Counted from the stretch's first letter, positions 1 through 6,917 are shown. The stretch: 12,947 nt of DNA from Propionibacteriaceae bacterium (GCA_021323255.1 JAJTCL010000042.1:1-12947), one strand, 5' to 3'. A program made the numbers and translations. Notes: generated from the sequence alone by a model not told the origin.

Positions 1-354
1 CTCCGCCGGGAACGCGTCATTGATCACACCGCCATCTCCAAGGGGAATGCTGTCGACGTAGACGACGCGGGCGACGCGGTCAGGCCGCGCGTCCACTGCT
101 GCATGGGCGATCGCGCCACCTCCGGAATGTCCGACGAGTACGACGCCGCCGGTGGTCGGCTCGACGGAATCGATCATTGCAACGACCGCGTCGACGTGGT
201 CGCGCAAGGTGATCTCGGAACGGTCTGCGTCCTGCGATTCCATGCCGGGCAAGGTGAGTGCATGGGTACGATGCCCCGCCTGCCGCAGCTCGGGAACGAC
301 CTCGTCCCAGGAGGTGCCGTCGAGCCACAAACCGGGAATCAGAACAATGTCCAT
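1..354 (-). CDS. Alpha/beta-fold hydrolase, C-terminus cut off by window edge
   Basis: This is the first 118 codons of an alpha/beta-fold hydrolase; the frame is open to base 1, so the C-terminal part lies outside the window. Visible family features are the N-terminal strand and oxyanion-type loop MDIVLIPGLWLDGTSWDEV (residues 1-19) and the nucleophile elbow GHSGGG at about residues 76-81, where the Ser would be the catalytic nucleophile. The Asp and His of the triad are not in view. An in-frame TAG lies four codons upstream of the ATG at 354, so this start is well fixed, although the Shine-Dalgarno is weak (CGACGG). The protein is probably cytoplasmic, with no signal peptide. The substrate cannot be told: this fold includes esterases, lipases and haloperoxidase-like enzymes. 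It lies downstream of the broken LacI gene on the same strand, but 233 nt away and with no evidence that the two were an operon. Confidence 0.85.
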   Translation of the reverse strand, partial: MDIVLIPGLWLDGTSWDEVVPELRQAGHRTHALTLPGMESQDADRSEITLRDHVDAVVAMIDSVEPTTGGVVLVGHSGGGAIAHAAVDARPDRVARVVYVDSIPLGDGGVINDAFPAE

Positions 355-587
355 CCGTCGAGGCTAATAAAGTCCACTGACCACCAGGCAGCAGCGTCTC
401 TGCGAGCGATTGTTGCTGAGCAGCCGGCGTCCGACTCTGGACCGCCTACTCAATTCGAGGAGTTCGAGTGATCACCCGACCTGCCGAGCACCTCATGCCA
501 CTTGAGGGGAGCATTGGACTTCGTTTCCATGGACCACAGCCGGATCTGGCCGGCACATTCCAGCTTGGGCTTGCTGTTGGGGCAGTG
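355..587. other. Gap between hydrolase and lacI remnant
   Basis: No gene I can support. The minus-strand reading at about 500-587 (downstream of the lacI stop) gives a short Cys/Trp-containing peptide with no recognised family. It could be a remnant of something degraded, but I cannot name it. The hydrolase promoter should lie in this stretch; no clear -35/-10 pair is visible. Confidence 0.4.
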
Positions 588-1060
588 TCAGCGGGCCAGG
601 TCTCGTGTGCTTGCCCGGCGGACGATCGTCCAGGATCGGGTGAAAGAGCCGGGGTCCCATGCCGAACCCTGCTCCCGCAGGGACTGGGCGACGGTGGTCA
701 GACCGAGCCGTTCCGCCACGGGTGCGTCGTCCCATCCGGTCACTGAGACCTCGTCGGGGATGGTACGGCCGGCGGTGTGGAGGGCATGGACGACTCCGGC
801 CGCTTGTTGGTCGCTCATGGCGAGGATGGTGTCGGGCGGCTCGACGGCCGCCAGCAGGCGGGCAGTCATCTGCTCGGCCTCGACCTCGTCGTTGCGTGCA
901 CATACTGCGACGGTCACGTTTCGCCAATCGAATTCGGCGGCTTCGGCCGCGTCGCGGTATCCCGCTAGCCGATGGCGGGTCACCGGGAATGGGACGTGGG
1001 TGATGTCGGCACCACGAGTGATGGTGCTGATCCGGTCCCGGGATAGCGGTTGGCCGACAT
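588..1060 (-). pseudogene. LacI-family regulator, C-terminal half (split by IS110 element)
   Basis: This fragment encodes the second half of a LacI/PurR-type effector-binding (periplasmic-binding-protein-like) domain. Recognisable segments are PFPVTRHRLAGYRDA, then DTILAMSDQQAAGVVHALH, then the typical C-terminal strand SVTGWDDAPVAERLGLTTV and AQSLREQG. In intact LacI proteins this lobe, with the N-terminal lobe, binds a small ligand and sets operator affinity. It has no start codon of its own; the frame simply runs on upstream into the left end of the insertion sequence. Joined to the other half at the shared GACAT (1056-1060 and 2777-2781), the frame is continuous, reading TDV then GQPLSRDR. 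After SLREQG the tail reaches the ending VRRASTR quickly, so a small internal deletion is possible. It is not expected to be functional. Confidence 0.85.
1056..1060. repeat. GACAT junction repeat, left copy
   Basis: GACAT is found at both borders of the inserted element (here and at 2777-2781). It is the longest identity at the borders that also keeps the lacI halves in frame. IS110-family elements recombine at a short core shared by donor and target rather than making a classical staggered-cut duplication, so this is probably the core plus chance flanking identity. Confidence 0.6.
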
Positions 1061-1356
1061 TCAAGCTTGGTGGTGCCCTGAAGATCCCTGGATCGTCCGG
1101 CCGGGGGTGTGAGGATCGACGGGTCCGGCACCCGTGCACCGTCGTTGCTTGACCGAGTGGAGCGCATGCGACTCCTTGCCTATTGATCATGTTGGTGTGC
1201 GGGGCCTGCTGCCGGAGACCGGCCACCCTGTTAGGAACCTGGCGACCGCGCCGAACAGCCCGCGGATCCCTGTTAGCGAATGTCTGGTGCGGCTCGTTCT
1301 CATGCGGCAGTGGGCTGTCGACAGTTGCTGAGTCAGTCGTCCGATGGGAGTTCGCA
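1061..1356 (+). ncRNA. Candidate bridge-RNA (seekRNA) region of the IS110 left end
   Basis: This 296-nt stretch has no credible ORF and lies in the position (left end, upstream of and same strand as the transposase) where IS110-group elements encode the structured bridge RNA that pairs with donor and target DNA. Visible local structure: a 6-bp hairpin at 1119-1135 (ACGGGT/ACCCGT), a GCCGG-AGA-CCGGC hairpin at 1211-1223, and a stem CTGTT/AACAG (1228-1232 with 1254-1258) enclosing a GGCG-ACCG-CGCC hairpin (1241-1252). That last stem leaves AGGAACCT (1233-1240) as an unpaired internal loop. CCCTGTTAG occurs twice (1226-1234 and 1268-1276). Presence of an RNA is inferred from the family; its exact ends are not visible in the sequence. 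Confidence 0.45.
1346..1350 (+). promoter_or_regulatory. Ribosome binding site deciding the transposase start
   Basis: GGGAG stands 6 nt before the ATG at 1357. It supports that start over the longer reading from about 1183, whose extra N-terminal residues do not resemble an IS110 transposase. Confidence 0.65.
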
Positions 1357-2778
1357 ATGCCGCTTCGCCTAGGCATCGACATCGCGTGTCGAGCCGCTCA
1401 CCAAGTCAGCCTCGCCGACGAGCAGGGCCGGTTCATTTGGACCGGACGTCGGTTCCGCACCACCCCGCAGGATCTTGACCGTCTGTGGAACATGCTGCCT
1501 GAGGGCACCGACCCGGCCCAGGTGTTGGTGGTGATGGAGCCCACCCGCAACGCCTGGGTGCCGCTGGCCGCCTGGTTCCGGCGCCGCGGCGCCGACGTGG
1601 TGCTGGTGCCGCCGGAACGCTCGGCAGACCTGCGCCGCTACTACGCCAAGCACACCAAATCCGACCGGTTGGACTCTCAGCTGCTGGCCCGGTTGCCGAT
1701 GTTGCATCCCGACGGCCTGCATGCCGAGCAAGGACTCGGACCCGGTGATGCGTTGAAGCGGGCGGCGAAGCTGCACTCCACGCTGACGCATCGCCGCAGC
1801 CAAAGCCTGGCCCGACTGGATGCCCTGCTGGAGATCCTCGGGCCTGCCTGGCACGCCGCGATCGGTGCCGATCTGGCCAACCGCACACCGTTGAAGTTCC
1901 TGGCCGCCGGATATGCCGACCCGCATGTGGTCAAACGGCTCGGCCGGACCAGACTGGCCCGATTCTGTTACCGGCACTCCCGCGGCGCCTGGGGCGAGCC
2001 GCACGCCGACGCACTACTCGCCGCAGCCAACCAGACCCTCGAGCTGTGGTCCGGTGGCGAGCTGGACTACTCGGACCTGGCCGAAGACATCGCCATCGAG
2101 GCTCGATTGGCGTTGCAGCTGACCGAGGAACTCAAAGACCTCGACGAACGCACCACACTACTGCTCAAGCAGGCCGACCCCACCGGCATCCTCACCTCCG
2201 CACCCGGCGTCGCAGCGATCACCGCCGCAGCGATTCTCGGGCGGCTCGGCGACCCGAACCGGTTCACCTCACTGGCAGGCGCCCGCGCCTTCACCGGCCT
2301 GGTCCCAATCCTTGACGCTTCCGGCGTGAACGGTCGACACGGCGGTCCTACCAAACGCGGCGACGCGGTCCTGCGGCAGGCGCTGTTCATGGCCGCCGGG
2401 CAGGCCCGCCGCATCGACCCCACGCTTGCCGTCAAATACCACCGGCTCATGATCGAGGCGGGCAAGCATCACAACTCCGCGCTGTGTCACATCGCGACAA
2501 CCTTGCTGACCCGGATCATCGCCTGCTGGCGCGCCGGACAGCCCTACCAGCTGCGTGACGTCGACGGCACCGCCGTGACGGTCGAACAGGCCCGGGCAAT
2601 CATCGCTGAACGCTACGCCATACCCAAAGACCTCCGTGGCCAGCGCAGAACCAGCACTGCCGTGGGAACAGACCGGCGAACCGACACAGCAAGAACGGAC
2701 CGGCGAAGCAAGGAGTCGCCAAGCGCTCCATCAACCGGTCCGTCCAAACCCAACGCTACGACCCCGACCGCGGCTTGA
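1357..2778 (+). CDS. IS110-family transposase (DEDD plus serine recombinase)
   Basis: This 473-residue protein is expected to catalyse RNA-guided recombination of the element with its target. The N-terminal RuvC-like domain starts LRLGIDIA and shows the acidic set D8, E61 (VVMEPT), D103 and D106 (KSDRLD). The middle is helical (about residues 130-270). The C-terminal Transposase_20-type domain contains SAPGVAAITAAAI (from residue 281) and FTGLVPILDASG, with S322 the likely nucleophile, then GGPTKRGDAVLRQAL. All four acidic residues and the Ser are present, so it may be active. The start is the ATG behind GGGAG; length and beginning fit the family. Residues about 427-473 form a basic, Thr/Ser/Pro-rich tail of low complexity. 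The TGA stop overlaps the element's terminal TTGACA. The gene runs opposite to the lacI gene it interrupts. Confidence 0.93.
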   Translation: MPLRLGIDIACRAAHQVSLADEQGRFIWTGRRFRTTPQDLDRLWNMLPEGTDPAQVLVVMEPTRNAWVPLAAWFRRRGADVVLVPPERSADLRRYYAKHTKSDRLDSQLLARLPMLHPDGLHAEQGLGPGDALKRAAKLHSTLTHRRSQSLARLDALLEILGPAWHAAIGADLANRTPLKFLAAGYADPHVVKRLGRTRLARFCYRHSRGAWGEPHADALLAAANQTLELWSGGELDYSDLAEDIAIEARLALQLTEELKDLDERTTLLLKQADPTGILTSAPGVAAITAAAILGRLGDPNRFTSLAGARAFTGLVPILDASGVNGRHGGPTKRGDAVLRQALFMAAGQARRIDPTLAVKYHRLMIEAGKHHNSALCHIATTLLTRIIACWRAGQPYQLRDVDGTAVTVEQARAIIAERYAIPKDLRGQRRTSTAVGTDRRTDTARTDRRSKESPSAPSTGPSKPNATTPTAA

Positions 2779-2780
2779 CA
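2775..2780 (+). promoter_or_regulatory. TTGACA hexamer at IS right end (junction -35 candidate)
   Basis: A perfect -35 consensus spans the transposase stop codon and the junction. In circular intermediates of IS110 elements, a promoter formed across the joined ends drives the left-end RNA; this hexamer is suitably placed for that. No good -10 lies 16-18 nt further on in the modelled circle (CCTGAA at a 17-nt spacing), so function is uncertain. Confidence 0.4.
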
Positions 2781-2781
2781 T
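2777..2781. repeat. GACAT junction repeat, right copy
   Basis: Right-hand copy of the border pentamer also present at 1056-1060. On the minus strand it restores ...TDV of the interrupted regulator. Its first two bases are also part of the transposase TGA stop. Confidence 0.6.
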
Positions 2782-3265
2782 CGGTTAGGAACTCAATGGC
2801 CGGACGGCTGGCTCCGGGGAACGCGATGGCGCCGATGGCGCAGGCCGCTGCCCGGTTGTCGATGCTGACCAGCTGAAGTCCGGGAAGCGCGGGTTCGCCG
2901 TGAATCACGGCCGGGCGTTTGGTGGACTGGACCGCGGTCAGGACCGGGTCGTCGTCGCTGGTGGTCCACACGATGAACCCGTCGACAGCGGCCTCCGTGA
3001 CCCGCCCGACGTCGTCGGCGGCACCGGTGATCGGGACGAGCGTCACGCCGTAGCCGCGGTCGGCGCAGACATCAGCGATCCCGGCGAGGAAGGACACGGC
3101 CTGCGGGTCGTCGAACGCGTAGCTGAGATGCTCACCGATGACCACGCCCATAGTGCGGGAGAGCCCTCTGCGGAGGGACCGGGCGCTCGGGTTGGGTCCG
3201 GGGTAGCTGAGCTGGGCAGCCGCGGCCAGCACCTTCGATCGGGCCTGGTCGGACACCCGGCTGAG
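2777..3265 (-). pseudogene. LacI-family regulator, N-terminal half, HTH mostly missing
   Basis: This fragment carries the end of the LacI DNA-binding region and the first lobe of the effector domain. RVSDQARSKVLAAAAQLSY matches helix 3 of the headpiece, SARSLRRG the hinge region, and then come GVVIGEHLSYAFDD, AVDGFIVWTTSDDDPVL and VSIDNRAAACAIGA. The usual start of the family, the first recognition helices of about 25-30 residues, is not found in any minus-strand frame upstream. The in-frame ATG at 3310 instead gives an unrelated lead of about 15 residues. The gene therefore carries two lesions: loss of the helix-turn-helix, and interruption after the TDV codon by the IS110 element. After the break the frame reads KPRSGS and stops inside the element. 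It should not bind DNA. Confidence 0.82.
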
Positions 3266-3343
3266 AAAGTGACAGGTACGAGCACCTACAGATTCGCTGT
3301 CAGAGAACATCAGCTGACCGGGAAGAAACGCGCATTCAAACGA

Positions 3344-3364
3344 CTTGAGTCTATGACGCTCAAC
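3344..3364 (+). promoter_or_regulatory. HAIR-type HspR operator upstream of lon
   Basis: CTTGAGT, a 7-nt spacer (CTATGAC), then GCTCAAC. The HAIR consensus is CTTGAGT-N7-ACTCAAG, so the left half is perfect and the right half matches at 5 of 7 positions with exactly the right spacing. It ends 33 nt before the lon start codon. In Streptomyces, HspR represses lon together with dnaK and clpB through such sites and releases them on heat shock. Here the regulator is inferred; hspR is not in the window. Confidence 0.75.
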
Positions 3365-3383
3365 TTACGGAGCGACCTTTCTT

Positions 3384-3389
3384 GGAAGG
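3384..3389 (+). promoter_or_regulatory. Ribosome binding site of lon
   Basis: GGAAGG, 8 nt before the ATG at 3398. It fixes the lon start; the open frame continues about 500 nt further upstream, but only as an antisense reading of the lacI remnant. Confidence 0.75.
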
Positions 3390-3397
3390 CGAATCTG

Positions 3398-5752
3398 ATG
3401 TCGACAACCCGGCTCCCTGTGCTGTTCCTCACTGACCTCGTCGTGCTGCCCGGCATGGTGGTACCCATCGAGCTAGACGACGCCGCTCGCGCCGCGGTGG
3501 ATGCGGCGAAAGCTCACAGCGATGACACCCTGCTCGTCGCTCCTCGCCTTGAGGATCGCTACGCCTCGTTCGGTGTCGTAGCCACGATCGTGCAACTCGG
3601 CCGACTCGCCACTGGCGAACCCGCGGCGGTGATCAAGGCCGAGCGGCGAGTCCAGATCGGCTCCGGAGTCTCGGGGCCGGGTACCGCGCTCTGGGTCGAG
3701 GCCGAGGAACTCCCCGAGCAGGCGCACGATGCCGATGAGGTTCGCAAGCTCGCCGCCGAATACAAGGGACTGGTCATCGCCACCCTGCAGCGCCGCGACG
3801 CGTGGCAGGTAATCGACACCGTGAACCGGGTCACCGATCCCTCCACACTGGCCGACCTGGCCGGGTACGCGCCCTGGCTCAGTGACGAACGGAAGCGCCA
3901 GCTGCTGGAAACTCCAGATGTCATCGAACGGCTCACTTCGCTGATCGAATGGACCAAGGCATACATCGCCGAATCCGAGGTGAACGAGAAGATCGCCGAT
4001 GATGTTCGGGAGGGGATGGAGAAGAGCCAACGCGAGTTCCTGCTGCGCCAGCAGCTGAATGCGATCCGCAAGGAATTGGGCGAGGATGAGCCGGACGGTG
4101 CTGAGGACTATCGGGCGCGTGTTGAGGCGGCTGACTTGCCGGATGAGGTCCGCAAGGCCGCACTCCGCGAGGTCGGCAAGCTCGAGCGGGCCAGCGACCA
4201 GAGTCCTGAGTCGGGCTGGATCCGTACCTGGTTGGACACTGTCCTCGAGTTGCCCTGGAACACCAAAACCAGCGACTCAACCGACATCAACGCCGCACGC
4301 GAGGTGCTGGACGCTGACCACCACGGCCTTGACGATGTCAAGGATCGGATCGTGGAATACCTTGCAATTCGGGCCCGCCGCGCGGAGCGCGGACTTGAGG
4401 TTATCGGCGGTCGTGGTTCAGGCGCGGTGATGGCACTCGTGGGTCCGCCCGGAGTGGGCAAGACCTCGCTCGGGGAATCCGTCGCGCGGGCGTTGGGCCG
4501 CAAGTTCGTGCGGGTCGCCCTTGGCGGAGTACGCGATGAAGCCGAGATCCGTGGTCACCGCCGTACCTACGTTGGCGCTCTACCGGGCAGGATCGTGCGA
4601 GCGATCACCGAAGCAGGATCGATGAATCCGGTAGTCCTGCTCGACGAAATCGACAAGGTCGGTTCCGACTATCGCGGCGACCCAGCGGCCGCCCTGCTGG
4701 AGGTCCTCGATCCTGCGCAGAACCACACCTTCCGCGACCACTACCTGGAGGTCGACCTCGATCTTTCCGACGTCTTGTTCCTGGCGACGGCCAACGTGGT
4801 CGAGACGATCCCCCAAGCGCTCCTGGACCGCATGGAGCTGGTAAATCTCGACGGCTACACCGAGGACGACAAGATTGTCATTGCCAGGCAGTTCCTGCTG
4901 CCGCGGCAGTTGGAGCGTGCGGCGTTGACCGCTGCGGAGGTCACGGTCAGCGATGACGCGTTGCGCGAGGTCGCTGCCAACTACACCAGGGAGCCTGGGG
5001 TCCGCCAGATGGAGCGGTTGCTGGCCAAGGTGCTTCGCAAGGCGGCGACCAAGCTTGCTCACGGAACTGCGGAGCCGGGCTTGGTGATCGAGGCGCCCAA
5101 CTTGCGTGAGTATCTCGGACGGCCCCGATTCACACCTGAAGCGCACGAGCGAACCTCGATTCCCGGGGTCGCGACCGGCTTGGCTGTGACCGGTCTCGGC
5201 GGAGACGTGCTGTTCGTCGAAGCGTCGGCGTTGGAGGGTGCCTCACCGGGTTCAGGACCGGGCGGCCTAACGCTGACAGGACAGCTAGGCGAGGTGATGA
5301 AGGAATCAGCACAGATCGCCCTTTCCTACGTACGCGCACATGCCGACCAGCTAGGGATCACCGATCCTTCGATCCTCGACCGGCCCATTCACATCCACGT
5401 TCCCGCGGGCGCAGTGCCCAAAGACGGCCCGTCCGCCGGAGTCACCATGGTCACCGCCCTCACTTCGATGGCATTGGGCAGGCCGGTGCGGTCCGATGTC
5501 GGCATGACGGGCGAGGTGACGCTGAATGGGCGGGTGCTGCCGATCGGCGGCGTGAAGCAGAAGCTGCTAGCAGCTCAGCGGGCCGGACTCGGCACCGTCT
5601 TCGTACCGAAGCGCAATGAGCCCGATCTGGACGATGTGCCGGCGGATGTGCTCGAGACGATCACCGTCGTTCCGACGACCGATGTTGCGGAGCTGGTCGC
5701 TCAGGCTATCGAATCGATCGCCGCCGGTAACGGCACTCGAGTCGCTGCCTAA
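3398..5752 (+). CDS. lon: ATP-dependent protease Lon
   Basis: Lon is a cytosolic hexameric AAA+ serine protease that degrades misfolded and specific regulatory proteins. The product is 784 residues, the normal bacterial length. Order of parts: an N-terminal substrate-recognition domain (from LPVLFLTDLVVLPGMVVPIE, about residues 6-200), a coiled linker with EFLLRQQLNAIRKELGE, the AAA+ module with Walker A GPPGVGKT at 349-356 and Walker B VVLLDEID at 412-419, then the protease domain. The catalytic pair is Ser679 in DGPSAGVTM and Lys720 in GGVKQKLLAAQRAG. Nothing key is missing. The start is the ATG with GGAAGG upstream; it follows the HAIR operator directly, so heat-shock control by HspR is likely. 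The 3' end overlaps the convergent terC gene by 4 nt. Confidence 0.97.
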   Translation: MSTTRLPVLFLTDLVVLPGMVVPIELDDAARAAVDAAKAHSDDTLLVAPRLEDRYASFGVVATIVQLGRLATGEPAAVIKAERRVQIGSGVSGPGTALWVEAEELPEQAHDADEVRKLAAEYKGLVIATLQRRDAWQVIDTVNRVTDPSTLADLAGYAPWLSDERKRQLLETPDVIERLTSLIEWTKAYIAESEVNEKIADDVREGMEKSQREFLLRQQLNAIRKELGEDEPDGAEDYRARVEAADLPDEVRKAALREVGKLERASDQSPESGWIRTWLDTVLELPWNTKTSDSTDINAAREVLDADHHGLDDVKDRIVEYLAIRARRAERGLEVIGGRGSGAVMALVGPPGVGKTSLGESVARALGRKFVRVALGGVRDEAEIRGHRRTYVGALPGRIVRAITEAGSMNPVVLLDEIDKVGSDYRGDPAAALLEVLDPAQNHTFRDHYLEVDLDLSDVLFLATANVVETIPQALLDRMELVNLDGYTEDDKIVIARQFLLPRQLERAALTAAEVTVSDDALREVAANYTREPGVRQMERLLAKVLRKAATKLAHGTAEPGLVIEAPNLREYLGRPRFTPEAHERTSIPGVATGLAVTGLGGDVLFVEASALEGASPGSGPGGLTLTGQLGEVMKESAQIALSYVRAHADQLGITDPSILDRPIHIHVPAGAVPKDGPSAGVTMVTALTSMALGRPVRSDVGMTGEVTLNGRVLPIGGVKQKLLAAQRAGLGTVFVPKRNEPDLDDVPADVLETITVVPTTDVAELVAQAIESIAAGNGTRVAA

Positions 5753-6753
5753 TCTGTTTCAGGCACCGGGTTACGCGCCGCAAGCTGATCTTCGTCGTGC
5801 TTGGCCTTCACCAGACTGGCCACGGTGGTGATCGTGATCGTCACGATGATCACCGTCAACGAGACCCAGATGGGAATCTCGCCATCCCAAGGCGCCCAGT
5901 CCGCGAGGTGGTAGGAGTGCAGTGCATGCAAGATCAGCTTGATGCCGATGAAGCCCAGAATGATTGACAGGCCAACCGACAGGTAGACCAGCCTCCTCAG
6001 CAACCCGCCAAGCAAGAAGTACAGCTGCCGCAGGCCCATCAGCGCGAACACGTTCGCGGTGAACACCAGATACGGCTCCTGGGTCAGCCCGTAGATCGCT
6101 GGGATGGAGTCCAGCGCGAACAGCAAGTCTGTGCTGCCCAAAGCAATGATCACGATGAACATTGGTGTGATCATTCGCTTGCCGTTCTCCACAACGGTCA
6201 GCTTCGTCCCGCGGTAGTCCTTCGTTGCGTTGAACCGATGCCTCACGAACCGTAGAGCCGGATTGTCAGGAAGCTCGTCAGTATCTTCCTCGTGCTTGCG
6301 GTAGTCGAGGTAGAGCTTCACGGCGGTCCAGATGAGGAACCCCCCGAAGACGAAGAAGATCCAGCTGAAGCGATTGATGGCCGCAGCGCCCAACGCAATG
6401 AAGATGGCGCGGAAAATGAGTGCCAGGATGATGCCCACCAGCAGCGCGAACTGCTGCAGCTGACGCGGCACCTTGAGCTTGGTCATGATGACCAGGAAGA
6501 TGAACAAGTTGTCGATGGAGAGGCTGTATTCGGTAATCCAGCCAGCAAAGAACTCCCCCGCGTAGCGCGGCCCGGCGATAGCCCAGACGCCGAAGCCGAA
6601 GGCCACTGCCAGGCTCACGTAGATCCCTACAAAGAGGCCGGCCTCCTTCATCGACGGCTCGTGCGGCCGACGACCGATGATCAGCACGTCGACGATGAGG
6701 ATTGCCACCATCACGATGGCTGTGATGGTCCACGCGTAGAGGTGAACCTCCAT
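5749..6753 (-). CDS. TerC/Alx-family integral membrane protein, probable Mn2+ exporter
   Basis: A 334-residue polytopic inner-membrane protein of the TerC family, whose studied members (Alx, and the Bacillus TerC homologues) export Mn2+ or supply it to secreted enzymes. The two family half-repeats are visible: EYSLSIDNLFIFLVIM (residues 75-90, D81 and N82) and GSTDLLFALDSIPAI (206-220, D209 and D215), each with the acidic membrane residues thought to bind metal. About eight or nine hydrophobic segments can be counted. A charged cytoplasmic loop (about 150-195, YRKHEEDTDE) separates the halves. The ATG at 6753 has AAGGA at good distance. The gene follows a manganese riboswitch, which supports a Mn2+ rather than a tellurite role. 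Its stop overlaps the end of lon. Confidence 0.93.
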   Translation of the reverse strand: MEVHLYAWTITAIVMVAILIVDVLIIGRRPHEPSMKEAGLFVGIYVSLAVAFGFGVWAIAGPRYAGEFFAGWITEYSLSIDNLFIFLVIMTKLKVPRQLQQFALLVGIILALIFRAIFIALGAAAINRFSWIFFVFGGFLIWTAVKLYLDYRKHEEDTDELPDNPALRFVRHRFNATKDYRGTKLTVVENGKRMITPMFIVIIALGSTDLLFALDSIPAIYGLTQEPYLVFTANVFALMGLRQLYFLLGGLLRRLVYLSVGLSIILGFIGIKLILHALHSYHLADWAPWDGEIPIWVSLTVIIVTITITTVASLVKAKHDEDQLAARNPVPETD

Positions 6754-6796
6754 ATGGAGTCCTTCCGAGCCGGGATTCGGGGAACGATTCGGCGTC

Positions 6797-6910
6797 GGAG
6801 GTCTCTTCCGCCAGGCTCACCGGCCGAAGGCACCGGGTGTCCTGGAAGGAAAAGCTCCAATCCGGAACGATCCGTGATGACGATGCCGCCGCGAAGGAAT
6901 ACTCCCCTCC
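6797..6910 (-). ncRNA. yybP-ykoY manganese riboswitch in terC leader
   Basis: The 114-nt leader on the minus strand reads 5' GGAGGGGAGTATTCC, then GGCATCGTCATCACGG, then a Pro/Gly-independent hairpin with CCGGTG, and ends GGCGGAAGAGACCTCC. The GGAGG at the 5' end can pair with the CCTCC at the 3' end (P1). GGGAGUA, the CGUCAUCACGG segment and GGAAGAGACC correspond to the conserved blocks of the yybP-ykoY family, which senses Mn2+ through its two loop motifs and usually precedes terC/mntP/yybP-type genes. The aptamer ends 43 nt before the terC ATG, in a stretch that holds the Shine-Dalgarno, so control of translation is more likely than termination: no U-tract is seen. The assignment is by eye from conserved blocks and context. 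Confidence 0.85.
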
Positions 6911-6917
6911 GGCACTC

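Larger units (their letters stand above)
1061..2781 (+). mobile_element. IS110-family insertion sequence inside lacI
   Basis: The element is about 1.72 kb, made of a 296-nt non-coding left end, one transposase gene (1357-2778) and essentially no non-coding right end. The borders are inferred from three things. LacI homology stops on both sides, GACAT is present at both borders, and joining there restores the lacI frame. In addition, the right end GCGGCTTGACAT closely matches the end of the second IS110 transposase gene in the window (GCAGCTTGACAA). The element has the IS110-group layout (long left end, minimal right end). It lacks long terminal inverted repeats, but the extreme ends carry a 6-bp inverted match, TCAAGC (1061-1066) against GCTTGA (2773-2778). 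The exact edges could be off by a few bases. Confidence 0.8.

Noticed and set aside
502..1152. 216-codon plus-strand frame and overlapping frames
   Set aside because: Shadow of the lacI C-terminal half on the other strand; no family likeness.
1183..1356. Extended N-terminus of the IS110 transposase
   Set aside because: 58 extra residues are unlike the family, and GGGAG marks the ATG at 1357.
3299..3318. Inverted repeat GTCAG / CTGAC near the lost lacI start
   Set aside because: Only 5 bp per arm and not of the LacI-operator form; likely chance.
2900..3397. Extended N-terminus of lon
   Set aside because: The added residues are only the antisense reading of the lacI remnant; Lon proteins begin at MSTTRLPVLFL, behind GGAAGG and the HAIR site.
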